Source: Pestalotiopsis fici W106-1 | Taxonomy: Eukaryota > Ascomycota > Sordariomycetes > Amphisphaeriales > Sporocadaceae | Assembly (NCBI RefSeq): GCF_000516985.1 | Contig: NW_006917093.1 | Coordinates: forward strand, 4,814,396 to 4,878,395 | Direction: 5' to 3' | DNA: 64,000 nucleotides | In this document: positions 34,830 through 44,985 of the stretch, piece after piece | How positions within the stretch are numbered: position 1 is the first letter of the stretch | Layout of the letters: each line of letters begins with the position of its first letter | Notes under the pieces: model-generated | The model's database searches: none | Told to the model about the DNA's origin: nothing | The model's input: only the letters and a program-made list of their open reading frames with translations | Program-made: the position numbers and the translations under genes

Positions 34830-37644
34830 GATGAAATGTCACGCCAGGAAGCCACGTCCTGTAGCAAGGAACCCGCTTGATCCAGGCTACGTAGCAATCA
34901 TATACGAGCTGCTCAGAGCAGTCGGTATATTGTTTGGTGAAAAAGATTATTGATTTCATGAAAATTTTATCAATTAGAAAGCTCGGAAAGATTGTCTTTT
35001 TTGAATGTCGGAGCTGACCCACTGTCTGACGTTGCTCAAAGATGACGAAGACCGATATTCCTTCAGGATCTTAGAGGTCTTGTCATCTGCCGTGAACCCA
35101 TAAGCAAGCAAGCCAGCCACGCAGCTAGGCAGAGATACAGTGCAAACTTAAGCTAAAGTATCGCCAATGGCACTGTGTCGTACATGTTGCATGTGTTTCT
35201 ACCCAATGAATTGGCATGTCATTGCATTGCTGCGGATATCGGCCAGATAACTCGGAGTTTTCAGAGTTGAGTGTCCTCGCGTAATAGATACAATGGGCTT
35301 TTGGTGTTTATTATCATTGGCCATACTAGAGGATTGTCTATTAGTCGGCAACTATGACAGCCAATTAACAATGTTTACGTGATATACTATGATTGAGCTC
35401 TACGACGTCTATTATAACATCAACAAGATTGTAATAATTCCCATAATGTGAAAGTATCCAGGAACTCCGACTTCTTGATTTCTGAAACTATCTATTGCCT
35501 TGCCGCAATCGCGTTTGATGCTTTCTTGTGACAACGCTTTCGACAGTCTTGGAGCAGTCTGAATCATGTCGCCAACGAGGGAATATCCATGGTCCCATGA
35601 TCGGTTCACTTGAATGATTCATGTAAGGCTCCTTTTACATCTGAACACGGTGCGATAGCTTTCACTCCTCCCAGCCTCTGAGCCATGAGCCGAAGTGCAG
35701 ATGATAATGGGCATTGCGCAGTACAACTAGTGGCAATTCATTCCACAATCCATTACGCGAGTGCTACTACTAACACCGCGACTGAGAAAAATAAGGATTG
35801 GCCCGATAAATTTCTAACTCAGACCGTAGAATCCAAGATGTGGGCGAGAAATATCTACTCTGTTTTTTTTTTTTTTTTTTTTTTTTTGCTTCTCACTTAT
35901 GGTGAGGATTGTTGAATGAGCTTCACACTAGGACCAGGATCTTTATAGGAGACACGTTCAAAAAGACCCGGGTCAATATAGTATTCATGTCGGGATACTA
36001 TCCTTAGCAATACGTGAACTGTCACAAAACATGTAGAAGTCGTATATCCAGAAGACAAAGGTATCAGTTAGGATCAGGTCACGCTAGGGTGCTTGGGCGT
36101 CGAAAAATCACTAATGAAACTTGTAGGATCTTCATCAGAGCAAAAAAAAAAAGGAGAAGAAAAGAAGGAAAAGTGTTCTCAATGTATATCGAAGCTTTAT
36201 ATTATGTCAGCCCACCTCCGATATCTACTCGAGGCAGAGTTGATAGTACTCCGCCACCTCATGTGACTGGGCTGTGGTCATCTTGGAACCAATAGGGTGA
36301 AAAGTCTTAGAAAATCTGACGTTAATAGCACAAAGCGAAGCAAAGTCGAGCCTTTGAAGAAGAAAAAAAGCACACAGCGCTTGACAGAGGAATCATATTC
36401 TCTTCTATCTTCAACCAGACAAACTCGGCAGCTGCAGACAGTAACCACACAACGTCGCAGGAATTATCGCCAGTGGCTCCAGGTCAAGCACAGACCTCAG
36501 TCGAGATGGAGAACTTGTGTAACGCTTCGCATCATACGGAACGTACACCAACTGCGCAGGCCAAGGACATACACGACGGCACCTGTGCGAAAACTAAGAA
36601 TGCTTACCAGCTCACCAGTGGTGCTGGGCTCGTATAGATAAACGTTCGCTCATTTTTTGTAGGCATTTATTTCCGCGTGCTCACCATTCAAGCCACTGTC
36701 TTGTGGTCGTATCAGGCAGTCAATTCGTAGTCTTTCCGAGGCTATATCGGCAAAGCGCAAATTAACCTGTCGACTCCAAGAGGTTGCAGTGCGACCCGAG
36801 TCTTTCGTGGCTGCTCCCAGTTCAAATCCGTAGCAAAACAAACACGCGAGTCATTTCATTATTTTGAATGCTATGCTGAAGCTAATAGTTAGTGGCTTTT
36901 CTTTTCGACTGACTCTTTTGTGTCAGGATTGTCTAGTTGGTTTGCCCATAAGTACGACCAGCCAGCATTCCAATCACCATTCTAATGTGAGCGCTTGGGT
37001 GTTGGGTGTATAGCAAAGCGTTGTACGATAATTATCTTGATTGTATAAATGATGAAAGATCCTAACTTTATATGGGAAAAAGAGAAAAATCCGATTGGCT
37101 TTTTTCTTTTTTTTTCTTGCGCTGTTTGAGTGGGCTCGTTAACGCCCAAAGATTGGTTGATTATTGTTTGCTTATTTTTGACGAGAACTGATATTTGAAT
37201 ATTATTTCTCCATATTATACTAACTTCTTTCTCCATCATCGGTAAAGAAGAGCACAATAAAGAAATCAGAATCTCTGGACCGGCCCAATGTATGTGGGCA
37301 TGTAGCACTTCCCACCATTAGAGTTGGCAAACAGAAATAGTTTATTTCAGCTCTAAGCATTTGCTTAAAGACCATGTTACTAGTCTATCCCATCTTTTCA
37401 AGTCAAAGGCAGGTTTATTAACTTTTCTTCGCTCATTCACGGCTTGACATGGCAGCAAGACCTGAATGAAACGCACCCACCCCCAAGTCACAGAATATAG
37501 CTCCAAATTATTTAATTTGTGTTTCGAAATATGGTGCTGAAAATCTGTATTTAAGTATTATATATCTAAGCATTATCTCTATCTTTGATTGCCAGCCTCA
37601 ATACCTGATATAACAATTCGTATTTCCGTGTCATCCTAGCTGTT
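34830..37644. other. 2.8-kb intergenic region with retroposon-like insert
   Basis: No supported gene. Scattered short frames, the longest about 114 codons at 36297-36641 (Arg/Lys/Ser-rich, no ATG at its left edge), are not convincing. A poly-T tract and flanking 10-bp direct repeat at 35851-36230 are described separately. AT-rich around 37050-37250 and 37500-37620. Confidence 0.5.
35861..36220 (-). mobile_element. Possible short retroposon with poly(A) tail and 10-bp target duplication
   Basis: A 25-nt run of T (35863-35887) would be a poly(A) tail on the minus strand. The 360-bp segment is flanked by perfect 10-bp direct repeats ATATCTACTC at 35851-35860 and 36221-36230, the layout expected of LINE-mobilised SINEs or retrocopies (target duplication, body, poly(A), target duplication). 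The body has no recognised Pol III promoter or coding sequence. A chance match of 10 bp at this position is unlikely but not excluded. Confidence 0.4.
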
Positions 37645-38654
37645 TCAGAGAGCGTAGGCGAACAAGGCCACGACAACACTTGCCAATCCAAATGCAATTG
37701 ACGCACCTCCGCTCATGGTGTTGGCAGCGCTGGTGCCGGTGGCGGACGGAGCAACAGTGACGGTCACAGCAGTGGCGGATGCGGATGTGGATGTGGCGGT
37801 TGCGGATGTGGTCGTTCCAGAGTGGCCAGTCTGAGCAGCCGGCGGGGTGGAGCTCGTCTTTGTTCCCGAAGTCGACGTGGTCATGATATCGCCCACGCTC
37901 TGACAGAACGTGGCCAGGGCCAGCCAGTCCGAGTAGTATTCCGTCTCGGCAGTCGCGGCCCAGTCGGCGCACTCGCTGGCCTCGCCGTCAAAGACATCAG
38001 GGGCCCAGGTGGTGGAGCGACCATGGGTGGTGTAGCAGAAGCAGCTGGCTTGCTCCTCATCCGAATCTTCGTAGATGCCAGAGTTGGTGTAGGCACAGTT
38101 GTCAGCGATATCCACCACTGACCAGCAAGCGTCTGGTGCAGTGGCGACGGAGGTGTAGGTGGCGGCGGAAGTGATGGAGCAAACATCACTGCCTACACTC
38201 TTACAGTAGCTGCCCAGCGAAGAGTAAACTAGAGAGGAATTTTTAGCAGTTGTCATTCGTTGAATGTTGTTAAACACAAGGGGCACATACATGTGTACTC
38301 ATAGGTCGACGCCGGCAGAGACTCCTCAATATACGAGGCACAGCTCTTTGCACTGTCGTCCAGGTACGTGGGATCATACGACGAGCCGTCACAGCACAGA
38401 CACGCGTCGTAGTCATAGGCGTCGTAGCAATATTCCACAAGATATCCTGCATTTTCACAGCCATAGTAATTTGAATCATCATCCGAGGCGGCGGCAGCAT
38501 TGACGACGGCAGCGTTGACGACGGCCTTGTTGAGCACTGGGGCGGCCGTGATTTGTGCTCTATCTGGTGCCTTCAGAGGCAGTGTAGGCACCTGGGCCGC
38601 GGTTGCCAAGCCAGCGGCACAGGCACTCAGCAGTATCGAACGGACCTTGGCCAT
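37645..38654 (-). CDS. GPI-anchored Cys-rich surface protein with duplicated module
   Basis: Predicted secreted cell-wall or membrane-anchored protein of 315 aa in two exons, 38654-38291 and 38228-37645 (donor GTATGT, acceptor CTAG). Signal peptide MAKVRSILLSACAAGLATAA; a short Ala/Val linker; two related Cys modules, the first with ACLCCDGSSYDPTYLDDSAK leading to GSYCKSVGSD, the second with CFCYTTHGRSTTWAPDVF leading to LATFCQSVGD; then a Ser/Thr-rich stalk (TTTSATATSTSASATAV) and a C-terminal hydrophobic tail (ASIAFGLASVVVALFAYAL) after a small-residue omega-site region (AANTMSGGA). This is the plan of fungal adhesin or hydrophobic-surface proteins. The family is not recognised by name. Divergent from the next gene across 1.7 kb. 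Confidence 0.8.
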
Positions 38655-40362
38655 GTTTGATGGTTGGAGGCGGATGGATTATTTGCAGGTAGGTTGTTGG
38701 CTTTCGAGGAAGAGGATGGTGTCTGCTCGAGACCTACGCAAGACCGTGGACGACTGTGCAACTCATGAACACTGAGATTCGGCGGCAGAGCCGTCCATAC
38801 CTACTCATTAAATAAAGGAGAAGAAGTGCCTGTCAGTCCGAATCGCAGGTATCCATACCGTAGGCTGCCATCGAATCCTTCGCGATATAAACGGTCTAGG
38901 CCAGGATACCATGGGTCGATGGGGCTCAAGCACGACTTTCTATTCGCCCTTTCGGTCCATGATACCAGGGACGAAGAAATAAGCTTAGAAAAAGCTAATT
39001 TGCGATCATAGGTATCAGGACAAACAAACATGGCCGCTTGCCATTCTTTTTTTAGGGCATTTCTAGGCCATGTCTAGCATTGCGTGGTTTGTGTTATATG
39101 AACGGCCCAGGGAAGTGAGATGGTCATTGCCGCTCAACTTGAAGTCCAAACGGAAGAGGACCATATGTCAAGAGTGCTCCTATTCGGCCCTCAAAAAAAA
39201 GGGAAAAAACTCAATGGGAAATACCCTCTGGGAGGAACGACTGTGCCGGCGGTAAAATAAGGCAGGATGAGCTTAAATGAACAACGCAGCGGCTGAGGAC
39301 TAGCTTGCTTGGCTTCCAAAACCGCCTGTCTTGGCAGACAAGGTGTGTTTGGGCCAGGATGGTAGGGTTCATCAGTCAAGGCACGTCCGTCTGGCACGGG
39401 GAGAAAACAGCATCACCAATCTCGCCTCGGATAGAGCCGAGGATCGTCTGAATTCATGGTTACATCATTTGCAGCACTGGTGAAAAGATCTGGGCGGAGA
39501 CAAAATGTGACAAGACTAATAAGCCATGATATTATGTAAACTATAGCTTACCTACCTGGATAGAAACACCCGAGGGCATTATATTACTCAAGTTGAATGA
39601 AAGGAACTTACTCTCCGACTTCCATCCGTCCATTTTCATCTTTCCGCGCAAGTGAAAGCATCCCAATGCGCACAGACAAGACAACTACTGACTTGGTTCA
39701 GCAAAAAGACCAACTGAACCGAATTCGCTCTGGTTCGCAGAGATCGACTTGGACAGGTGATCTGGTGGGTACAAATTGGGCCATCTAGGTCAGAATCTAG
39801 GTCGCATACCGTCGCATGGCGAGTCAAGAGTTTGCATAACGGCCAGCTCAGTCGGTAAAAGCATGTACGTAATCGCACGCTTGGGCACCCAGAGTGAGTG
39901 AGGTTAGCGTCTTGATCGTCTTTTTTTACTGTACCCAAACCATTATGCGGGGAACATTCACCACTGCTTCTACTGCATGGAGGGGTATTCGGGGACTACG
40001 TTCCAAGGCGCATCCCCCACATCAAAAGTGGTCGTCAGCCTCGAGATGATCTACAATACCACTTATTAAAATACCTTTCCCTGCGACTCTTGACTTGGCC
40101 AGGCCACCATTTCCTTCTTTTCCTTTAAGCTCCGCATAGCTGGCTCAGCAATAGTAGGAAGATCAATTCTTGTCTAGGCTCTCATATCCTCCTCTGGTTC
40201 CAGAATACCATTGCCCAACTCTCAGTCTACGATCCTTGAGCTGCTGGCAGCAAACCACGCCATTGACATTGCTACAAAACACGGAGCTCAAATAGCCCAG
40301 CACATATCACCATAGTACTCTCGCCTAGCATATTTACGACATCTCTCGCGGACCCAACAGCA
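38655..40362. promoter_or_regulatory. Divergent intergenic region with tRNA-like remnant
   Basis: 1.7 kb between the start of the surface protein (-) and the small coiled-coil protein (+). No gene supported. Contains a TCTAGG/GTAGG-type repeat background and the tRNA D-arm-like sequence at 39841-39927 described separately. The 80 bp before 40363 hold an ordinary leader. Confidence 0.45.
39841..39927 (+). pseudogene. Degenerate tRNA-like sequence (tRNA-Lys-like)
   Basis: The 12-mer AGCTCAGTCGGT at 39845-39856 is the classic eukaryotic tRNA D-arm/A-box, followed by AAAAGCATGTACGTAATCGCA, which recalls the D-stem to anticodon-arm stretch of lysine tRNAs. A T7 run at 39921-39927 could end Pol III transcription. 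No proper anticodon stem, B-box or acceptor stem can be folded, so it is at most a decayed tRNA or the head of a tRNA-derived SINE. Confidence 0.3.
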
Positions 40363-40926
40363 ATGGCCGGCGATTCCAGCTCTGGGGCAACAGCAGCCTT
40401 ATCCAAGCTTTCCCTCGACCAATCGAAAACAAAACCCGCCGCTTCCAAGACAAAGAAGCCAGCGGTCGCCGACTCTTGGGAAGACGAATCCTCCGAGGAC
40501 GAAGGAGAAGGAGCAAGAAAAGAAGAGCCACAAGAAGATAGAGGAGATGAGAGGCCAAAACCACCCACCTACAACCCATCAACCCCAGCCCAGTCCTCTG
40601 GCTTTGCCGCGCCCCCACCGACGCCCAGCACACCCTCATACAATGCAGACGCATCATGGAAGTCAATGATGGGAGGTGCAGGAGGATCATCGGGCCCCGG
40701 GTCTCCAGAAGACGGCCGGAAGCGGCCAGAAAAGACCGACGCCGTGGCCCGGCGCATGATTGCCAGTGCCCTGGGCGTCAAAGCCCCGCGGCTGACGGAC
40801 GAGCAGCGGGCCTACGACCGGGCCCTGCGCGACAAGGAGCGCAAGCGCCGCGAGGCCGAGAAGGAGGAGGAGAAGAAGAGAAAGGAGGACGCGGAAAAGG
40901 CCAAGCTTGCCATGTGGGAAGACTGA
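40363..40926 (+). CDS. Small disordered / coiled-coil protein, unknown function
   Basis: Single exon, 187 aa. Residues 1-125 are disordered: Ser/Lys/Ala-rich start, an acidic patch (SWEDESSEDEGEG), then Pro-rich and Gly/Ser-rich linkers. Residues about 125-185 form an ordered, strongly charged C-terminus: DAVARRMIASALGVKAPRL, DEQRAYDRALRDKERKRR, then Glu/Lys-rich helix ending AMWED. The pattern (short hydrophobic helix plus long basic-acidic helix) resembles conserved fungal proteins of unknown function; I do not recognise a named family. Strong codon bias toward G/C third positions supports real coding. The antisense and +1 frames in the same place are shadows. Confidence 0.75.
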   Translation: MAGDSSSGATAALSKLSLDQSKTKPAASKTKKPAVADSWEDESSEDEGEGARKEEPQEDRGDERPKPPTYNPSTPAQSSGFAAPPPTPSTPSYNADASWKSMMGGAGGSSGPGSPEDGRKRPEKTDAVARRMIASALGVKAPRLTDEQRAYDRALRDKERKRREAEKEEEKKRKEDAEKAKLAMWED

Positions 40927-41553
40927 GGTTCGTGCTCATGGCGCTCCATCTTCCAAGTCCATGCCATGTGTATTGGGTGGCTGGTCGAGGGACTCCTTTT
41001 TACTCCCAAGGACAATGCCCTGGTATTTTTTTGACTGGGGATGCGTACTGTTGGGCATGGTTTCGCCAGATTCTTGGTTCATTGTTTTCAAAGCGTGTTC
41101 ACGAGATCTCGCGGCCGAATGATGCAGCATGACATTGGAACAACCATTATCCTTGCGACAAATGTACAGGTTCAAGTGGTCGAAGGTCGCCGTGATGTTT
41201 CGGGTCGTGTGGTAGTCATCTTTCCGGGATTGCTTGCGACCGGGGGCAAATTCGACTTTCGCCGATTTTGGCAGCGCTTGGTAAGGCCCAGGACTGCTAT
41301 GGCAATACAAGACAACTTGGACAAGTCATTTAGGATGATGTCTTAGGCAGAGGGCTTTTTCAGGCCAACTGTATTAGTCGTGCAAACCGAAGTATATGAC
41401 GAGGAGCAGCTACAGCGTTAGCACACCATGTTGATTGTATATACTCGAAGAAGTTCAGTTGAAATTAAGCATCTCAATTCTGCATTTATAACTACAAGTT
41501 CCTATTCATTTTCAGCTAGATTTCACATGCAATTACCCGATTTGCGCGTCGCA
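40927..41553. other. Convergent intergenic spacer
   Basis: 3' regions of the coiled-coil protein (+) and the GST (-). Overlapping frames of about 100-124 codons exist on both strands but are antisense to each other and show no family features. Confidence 0.5.
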
Positions 41554-42486
41554 CTATGAATTCTGGGCGGTAGCCTCTTGTCTCAACTTGAAGACCTTCT
41601 TGGTAGCTGGTCGAGCAGTAAGTCTCTCATACCAGGCCCAGTAATTCTTGTACGCCTTGATTTGGTCCATGCGGTCAGCAAAGAACATGTGAATGGTCGA
41701 CTCCCATGCGATAAAGGACAGGTCCGCATATGAGGCCTTGTTGCCGACCAGATACTCCTTGCCTTCGAGAATGTTATCCAGAACTCCCATCACTCGCACT
41801 ATTTGACAACGGTTAGCAAAGGTTCTTGCCGATAAGAGGATGTACTGAAGTCGCCACTATGATCTGCCATCTCAAGAGATCAAGTCTAGGCTTCAACAAA
41901 CGCAAGCATTTGATAGAATACTCAACCGTTTCAGTGATATAAAACTTGAGAAATGCTTACGTGTTTGCTCCTCATAGCGATCAAGTGCGCTTGGCACCTG
42001 TTCCTTGTGGAACAACTTGAACCACGCCCACTGTCCATAGTAAGGACCTTGACCAGACATTTGGAAGTGAAGGTACTGCTTTTCCAAGAATTTTTCAGGG
42101 AGCGAAGTGGAGCTGATCTTGTGGTCCTTGTCATAGGTTTCAATCAGGTATTCGATGATGGCGCCCGACTCCCAAAGAGTGATACCAGTGTTGGGGTCTT
42201 CAATGGCTGGGAGACGACCATTGGGATTTATCTTGGTGTATGGCTCTTGTTTGACGGTGCTCATGTCCACGAAAATCTACAGCAAACGTGTGAGCCGATT
42301 GAGCCGATGAAATGAAAGGGGGGTGCAATTACGTGGTTATATGGAAGATCCAACTCCTCTAGGATTTGGACAACCTTCCATGGGTTGGCACTTCGGACTA
42401 GACAAACTCATCAGTAAATGTAGTTTTCAAGGTGGAATATGTCCCATACAGTGGCCGTGAAGAGTGATGGGCTTCAGGTCAGACAT
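41554..42486 (-). CDS. Glutathione S-transferase, Ure2p-like/theta-related
   Basis: Cytosolic GST conjugating glutathione to electrophiles or acting as a peroxidase; 220 aa in four exons: 42486-42450, 42397-42333, 42276-41961 and 41798-41554, all phases consistent. Thioredoxin-fold N-terminus: LKPITLHGHFRSANPWKVVQILEELDLPY, then YTKINPNGRLPAIEDPNTGITLWESGAIIEYLIETYD, where NGRLPAIED and WESGAI are the glutathione-binding turn and Glu-Ser motif. The alpha-helical C-domain has YYGQWAWFKLF and the N-capping-like motif YLVGNKASYADLSFIAWE. The Ure2p-like class is inferred from the WESGAI/IIEYL and QMSGQGPYYGQ segments. No nitrogen-regulatory prion domain is present, so it is an enzyme-type member. 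Confidence 0.92.
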
Positions 42487-43031
42487 TGTGTAGGTATTTG
42501 CGTCTGTGACTCTCTTGATAGATAGCTGAAGTATTGGCTTGTGCAGTGTTTGGCTCGATTTATGATGATCTGTGTCATGACAGTTGTCTGGGGACGAGGG
42601 AGAGCTGGTTTAAATAACCATGAAGAATCGATTGACGAGCTTCGCAGCCATCCCATAGCCCCTCTATTGGAGAGGAGCAATTCCTCCAATCTTGATAATC
42701 AAAGTGATCTCATAAGAAAAAGACCTTTCTTCCCTGCAGACATGTGGCTTGGTAATCATAAAAGGCCATGGAATATAAACGCTTAGGGGTTGCATTTAAC
42801 TCAAATGGTGTTTGTCCAATTAGAAGACTTGACGCCCGGACCCACACTTGATTATAGTCGCACCCGCGCGGAGAATTCGGACTTCGTCAGCACCATAATG
42901 TCGTTAAGTCCATGAGCAGATCGTCAGACGCGCGGTCATTTCTACAAAGACGGCGTCGGCTTATCTGAAGCTGGTCTTGTTTTTCTTCTTGTCGGCAGGG
43001 CCCTCGAAAGTCTTGGATATGTTTACTCAAA
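42487..43031. other. Intergenic between GST start and RRG7 stop
   Basis: GST promoter plus RRG7 3' region, both on the minus strand. No coding signal recognised. Confidence 0.5.
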
Positions 43032-43793
43032 TCAGTCAAGCATTGCGGGTTGCCCTTTCCAAGTAAGCATCAACTCTTGCTGCGCTCTAGTCGTTGAACG
43101 GCGAACAGCAACTCCAAGGCCCGCGAGCCCTTCTTCTTCTGCCTTGGCGTTCCATATCATCTGTTGGACGCTCCCATCAGATAGGCAAGAGATGAATCCC
43201 ATTGGCCAGCGACTGCGTCCAAGAGAGTCTACCACGCCCTTTGTCGCTGCTTTCTGCGTCACGAGTAGCCCTAAGACATTGCTCCCGCGCCAGCCAGGAG
43301 GCGCGCCGACAAAAGCACCTTCGAGCTCGCGGATTGTGGCAGGCCCAATTCTCGCCTTTGAGGTTGCTGAAGAAGCTTTACACTGCAGCAGAACACGCAG
43401 GGGTTGCGGTGTGGACGGAACAGACCAAGAACCTAAAAGATCAATGCCATAATCGCCAGCACCTCCAACCCGCCGTAGCTCGAAACCGAATCTCTTGAGG
43501 GATGCGGCCACTGTGTACTCGTAGTGAGTGCCAACATAGGTCGTGGTGCTGGTGTCAAGTCCTATCCGCTCAGCGTATGCTACATAGCTCGGCAAGTCGT
43601 AGTGATCCTTATTGATTGAGTCGGGATATCTTAAACTTGGTAGGGAGTCTGATGGTTGCGTTTCCACCTCGCTTGAATAGGCACGAAACTGTTGATACAA
43701 TTGTCGTTGCTGGCGAACCAGCTTAGAAGTGCATTGTTTTATCATTGTTTGCGTTGACGGAGACGACCATCGGATTTTAGAGTGCAGTCTCAT
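43032..43793 (-). CDS. RRG7-family mitochondrial protein, PD-(D/E)XK nuclease fold
   Basis: 253 aa, single exon, resembling the 'required for respiratory growth 7' (DUF2034) family. The N-terminus is Arg/Gln/Ser-rich with no acidic residues until about residue 42 (MIKQCTSKLVRQQRQLYQQF), as in a mitochondrial presequence. The central domain has the restriction-endonuclease-like core: Glu92 in HYEYTVAASLKRFGF, GGAGDYGIDLLGSW (Asp114/Asp118) and LLQCK (Gln137, Lys139), matching E-D-QxK of the Mrr-like branch. Further conserved-looking segment: IRELEGAFVGAPPGW and GLLVTQKAATKGVVDSL. The frame stays open upstream but the first ATG is at 43793; a second in-frame ATG (MIKQ) is 16 codons on. Nuclease activity in this family is a prediction; the yeast gene supports respiration. 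Confidence 0.82.
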   Translation of the reverse strand: MRLHSKIRWSSPSTQTMIKQCTSKLVRQQRQLYQQFRAYSSEVETQPSDSLPSLRYPDSINKDHYDLPSYVAYAERIGLDTSTTTYVGTHYEYTVAASLKRFGFELRRVGGAGDYGIDLLGSWSVPSTPQPLRVLLQCKASSATSKARIGPATIRELEGAFVGAPPGWRGSNVLGLLVTQKAATKGVVDSLGRSRWPMGFISCLSDGSVQQMIWNAKAEEEGLAGLGVAVRRSTTRAQQELMLTWKGQPAMLD

Positions 43794-44147
43794 CTCGTAT
43801 GATTGTCTATCGGTTGAGTGAAGATTATCAAATGAGAGAACAATGCGGCATTGAGTCAACGAGACGCAACCTTTTTTTTTCTGAGGCCTTGGGATTGTCG
43901 AGATTGTCCTCCCTGTCAATCTGCTCAAGGGAGCTCTGGCCAATCAAGGCTGCTCCCGCGACCAAGCAGGCTAGCGGGTAGGTGCCATAACCAGGTGCCT
44001 ACAACGTGCCTAATGCAACCTTAGACAAATTCCACCGCAACGATCAACCCCGAGGCAGAACACACCCAACAAAGCAACCTCCAAGTCTCATCACGTCTCC
44101 TCTTCTGTACCTATCTGTGTACTGAGCCCCAGCTGGAAGTGGTGAAT
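43794..44147. promoter_or_regulatory. Bidirectional promoter region, RRG7 / MED21
   Basis: Only 354 bp separate the divergent starts of a mitochondrial protein and a Mediator subunit, so the promoter is likely shared. It holds a CCTAATGCAACC-type segment and a CT-rich stretch at 44080-44130 before the MED21 ATG. No specific sites are claimed. Confidence 0.5.
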
Positions 44148-44700
44148 ATGGGAGACAGACTGACTCAATTACAAGACGCTGTTGACCAGGTAAGATGATA
44201 CGCTTTTCTCGAGGATACATACCGTCGTTTGACTGACATCACGCAACTTCTAGTTGGCGCAGCAGTTTGTCGCATGCATCCACTACATCAACCAGCATCA
44301 CAACCTCCAGACCCTGGGGCCAAACGACGAGGTCCGGCCTTCCACCAAGACACCTGATCAACAGGAGGGTAAGCCCCTCGTACCTGTACACCTGTCACAG
44401 CCCTTCTTGTAGAGCTATTTTAACACCGCGAAAAACGTAGTCGACCCCCATCCATCAGACGTATTCAAGGCCAATCAAATCGAGCTCGCCCAAGACCTCA
44501 TCACCAAGGAACAGCAGATTGAGTATTTAATCTCAATACTGCCTGGTCTGGACAACAGCGAGCAGGACCAAGAGCGCAACATCAAGGAGCTCGAGGAAGA
44601 GCTCAAGATTGCCGAGGCGCAGCGTCTCGAGGCAATGGGCGAGCGCACAGCCATCAAGAACAAGCTGGACGAGGTTATTAGGAGTATCCGCCGTCCATGA
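44148..44700 (+). CDS. med21: Mediator complex subunit 21 (SRB7)
   Basis: Subunit of the middle module of the Mediator coactivator, pairing with MED7 to link activators to RNA polymerase II in the nucleus. Spliced model of 138 aa: exons 44148-44189, 44254-44368 and 44441-44700, with GTAAGA and GTAAGC donors and TAG acceptors in phase. Conserved start MGDRLTQLQDAVDQLAQQFVACIHYINQHH, a Pro/Gln linker (NDEVRPSTKTPDQQE), then the long coiled coil: DLITKEQQIEYLISILPGLDNSE, QDQERNIKELEEELKIAEAQR, KNKLDEVIRSIRR. The split of the start across a 42-nt first exon is typical of fungal SRB7 genes. Length agrees with the family (about 130-170). Confidence 0.93.
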
Positions 44701-44985
44701 AGAGCAGGATGACCAAGAAACAACAATGAGCATAGCGACAGCATGATACCCGGGGGAACAGGCGCATTCGGAAAGCATTTTTCAAGGCAATTTGAGATTT
44801 AAAATTGGAAATTGATTTAATCATCATTGATTGACAATTCGCTTCTATCATCTACTCATGCAGTAACGGCTGTCGTCGCCGCAATTCGTATGCATGTCCC
44901 TCCAACGCCATCTATTGCATGCCAGCTGCTCGAATCCAATAACTTCTAGACTGCCACAATAAAGCTGTCTAAGGAAATATGTAGC

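Noticed and set aside
36297..36641. 114-codon Arg/Lys-rich plus-strand frame
   Set aside because: No ATG at its left edge, no family resemblance, and another frame of the same DNA is equally open.
36770..36840. B-box-like AGTTCAAATCC suggesting a tRNA
   Set aside because: No A-box, acceptor stem or T-stem pairing could be found.
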